From Synechococcaceae cyanobacterium RL_1_2 (GTDB lineage: Bacteria; Cyanobacteriota; Cyanobacteriia; Cyanobacteriales; JAAUPO01), in NCBI GenBank assembly GCA_012033095.1, contig JAAUPO010000137.1:1-6621 (forward strand): a stretch of DNA of 6,621 nt, in the 5' to 3' direction. The position numbers and the translations under genes were made by a program. Of the stretch, positions 5,526 through 6,621 are shown in pieces. A model generated the notes under the pieces. It saw nothing but the letters and a program-made list of their open reading frames with translations. It was not told where the DNA came from and did not search any database. Position 1 is the stretch's first letter, and each line of letters opens with the position of its first letter.

Positions 5526-6384
5526 ATGAATGACCTATGGCAACGGGTACAATATGTAACAGCACAAGCTCTTAACTGTGGTGCATTACGATCAATTTCC
5601 ACTAGGTTTGAAATTTTGTCCGACGATGGTGTCGATTTTGTCATTAGAATTGCTGATAGTATTGAGCGCAAAGAAAAGGCCCAAACTAAACAAAAAGATC
5701 AACAGCTCAATCCTTTTTACCCTATGAAGCTGCCCTTTACGTCACCCATCTAGAACCCCACCATGTTTGTGTGCTTAATAAATATAATGTGTTTGAAAAT
5801 CACCTCCTGATCATCACCGAGGATTTTGTGCCCCAAGAGGAATTGTTAACCAGGGATGATTGGCAAGCGGGTTTTAATGTTTTAAGAAGAATTAATGGTT
5901 TCCTGTTTTATAATTCTGGGGCCGCAGCCGGAGCCAGCCAACCCCATAAACACTTACAGCTAGTGCCCTTTGCCCACAACTCCCAGGAAATGGCTTTACC
6001 GATCGCGAAATTAATTGCATTGTTACCCGATCAAGATGGCATTTTAACCCTGCCCCAATTCAAATTTGACCACGGCATTATCAAATTCAAACAGACCTTA
6101 GATGTAACGGAAACCGATGATCGTTATAGAAGCCTATTAGAGAAGTTAGATTTATTAGGGGCAGAAGATCAACGCCCCAAACCCCATAATGTCATCATGG
6201 TGGAGGACTGGATGATGGTGGTACCTCGATGCCTCGATCGCTATAAAAAATCCATTCCCCATTAACTCCCTTGGTTTTACTGGGGCCTTATTAGTTAAGA
6301 ATGAAAAAAGCTGGACAAACTAAAAAAGTAGGGCCCATGACCGTATTAAACTATGTTGCCCGATCCCCAGATCCAGGACTGTAA
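5526..6384 (+). pseudogene. Ap4A phosphorylase / ATP adenylyltransferase, broken by four frameshifts
   Basis: Ap4A phosphorylases split diadenosine tetraphosphate with phosphate into ADP and ATP. The gene is readable only by changing frame. Frame 1 runs from ATG 5526 (LWQRVQYVTAQALNCGALRSI, to NPFYP) and stops at 5753. One base is missing at 5720-5722, after which YEAALYVTHLEPHHVCVLNKYNV continues. The middle frame holds GASQPHKHLQLVP with the HxHxQ nucleotidyl-transfer motif (H141, H143, Q145) and runs to a stop at 6265. One extra C at 6257-6260 hides INSLGFTGALLVKNEK. Two A6 runs (6304-6309, 6322-6327) are each one base short of restoring KKLDKLKKVGPMTVLNYVA and a TAA at 6382-6384. With all four corrected the product is 286 residues, the usual size for cyanobacterial members. 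The pieces at 5526-5753 and 5771-6265 should not be read as separate genes, and the GTG at 5771 is an internal Val codon. The gene is either dead or miscalled at homopolymers. Confidence 0.9.
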
Positions 6385-6431
6385 CGTAACCAATGATTTT
6401 GGTGTTGGTTAATTTAACAAGGATGAATTTA

Positions 6432-6455
6432 AAAATTGATAGGAAAATTGATAGG
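6432..6455 (+). repeat. 12-bp tandem duplication AAAATTGATAGG x2
   Basis: The unit occurs at 6432-6443 and again, without change and without spacer, at 6444-6455. It lies about 107 bases before the ATG at 6562. It could be a binding-site pair or a recent slippage product. Confidence 0.7.
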
Positions 6456-6509
6456 TCTTATCCCTTAGAGGGGGACAAGCTACCTCTATCGTTTATATAA
6501 CAACGGTTT

Positions 6510-6527
6510 CAGCTATTACAGCTATTA
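6510..6527 (+). repeat. 9-bp tandem duplication CAGCTATTA x2
   Basis: Two perfect adjacent copies lie at 6510-6518 and 6519-6527, 55 bases downstream of the 12-bp duplication. The end of the second copy provides the in-frame TAA that precedes the partial frame starting at 6562. Confidence 0.7.
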
Positions 6528-6561
6528 AATTATCAGAACAATAAAACGGCTTTTCTACATA

Positions 6562-6621
6562 ATGACTTCCGTATCAATGGCAAAATCATTGGAAAGGCTT
6601 ATTTTTCGTGAGTCAAATAAT
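6562..6621 (+). CDS. Start of an unidentified open frame (runs off the right edge)
   Basis: ATG at 6562 opens a frame of 20 codons (MTSVSMAKSLERLIFRESNN) that is still open at the end of the window. An in-frame ATG at 6577 (MAKSLERL) is an alternative start. An in-frame TAA near 6525 limits upstream extension. There is no Shine-Dalgarno and too little sequence to name a family. It could be chance. Confidence 0.3.
   Translation, partial: MTSVSMAKSLERLIFRESNN

Larger units (their letters stand above)
6385..6561. other. AT-rich gap with two tandem duplications
   Basis: No gene is seen in these 177 bases. Just after the reconstructed end of the Ap4A gene, TAACCAA (6387-6393) and TTGGTTA (6405-6411) can form a 7-bp stem, possibly a weak terminator, although no T-run follows. 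Two perfect tandem repeats follow and are annotated separately. Confidence 0.5.

Noticed and set aside
5771..6265. Separate gene starting at GTG 5771
   Set aside because: The GTG is an internal Val codon of the frameshifted Ap4A phosphorylase; the sequence just upstream in the same frame (YEAALYVTHLEPHH) continues the family without a start.
1..6621. CRISPR array, tRNA, rRNA, toxin-antitoxin pair or phage module
   Set aside because: No regularly spaced repeats, no cloverleaf-like or rRNA-like sequence and no recognisable toxin, antitoxin or phage protein were seen on either strand.

Overview
The window looks like chromosomal DNA of a cyanobacterium, probably a unicellular or chroococcalean type. 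It carries three copies of the highly iterated palindrome GCGATCGC (181-188, 1199-1206, 2385-2392) and several one-base variants. The protein sequences of purN and of the Ap4A-phosphorylase-like gene also read like cyanobacterial versions of these families. I cannot name the species from this sequence.

Layout. 1-809 (minus) is the N-terminal part of a PMT/ArnT-type membrane glycosyltransferase that runs off the left edge. 810-1167 is non-coding and holds short repeats. 1168-1803 (minus) is purN, intact. A 136-bp divergent control region separates it from 1940-2746 (plus), a membrane-anchored coiled-coil protein with an OmpA-like C-terminal domain. It is followed by 2833-3342 (plus), a small glycine-rich membrane protein with a YflT-like (general stress) ferredoxin-like N-terminus. 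From about 3343 the character changes: 3532-3781 is an imperfect inverted-repeat (MITE-like) element. The next three genes are all broken by frameshifts: a VOC/glyoxalase-like gene (3807-4239, minus), a secreted protein of unknown function (4627-5165, minus) and an Ap4A phosphorylase/ATP adenylyltransferase (5526-6384, plus, four separate lesions). The right edge has AT-rich DNA with two tandem duplications and the first codons of an unidentified frame.

The genes do not form a pathway. purN (purine synthesis) and the Ap4A phosphorylase (nucleotide turnover) are housekeeping functions, the OmpA-like protein and the glycosyltransferase belong to the envelope, and the rest are accessory. The main result is the contrast between the open frames left of 3343 and the run of frameshifted genes to the right, most of them broken at homopolymers. 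Either this is local gene decay next to a mobile-element remnant, or it is a set of homopolymer base-calling errors. Raw reads would decide. I found no CRISPR array, tRNA, rRNA or recognisable defence system.
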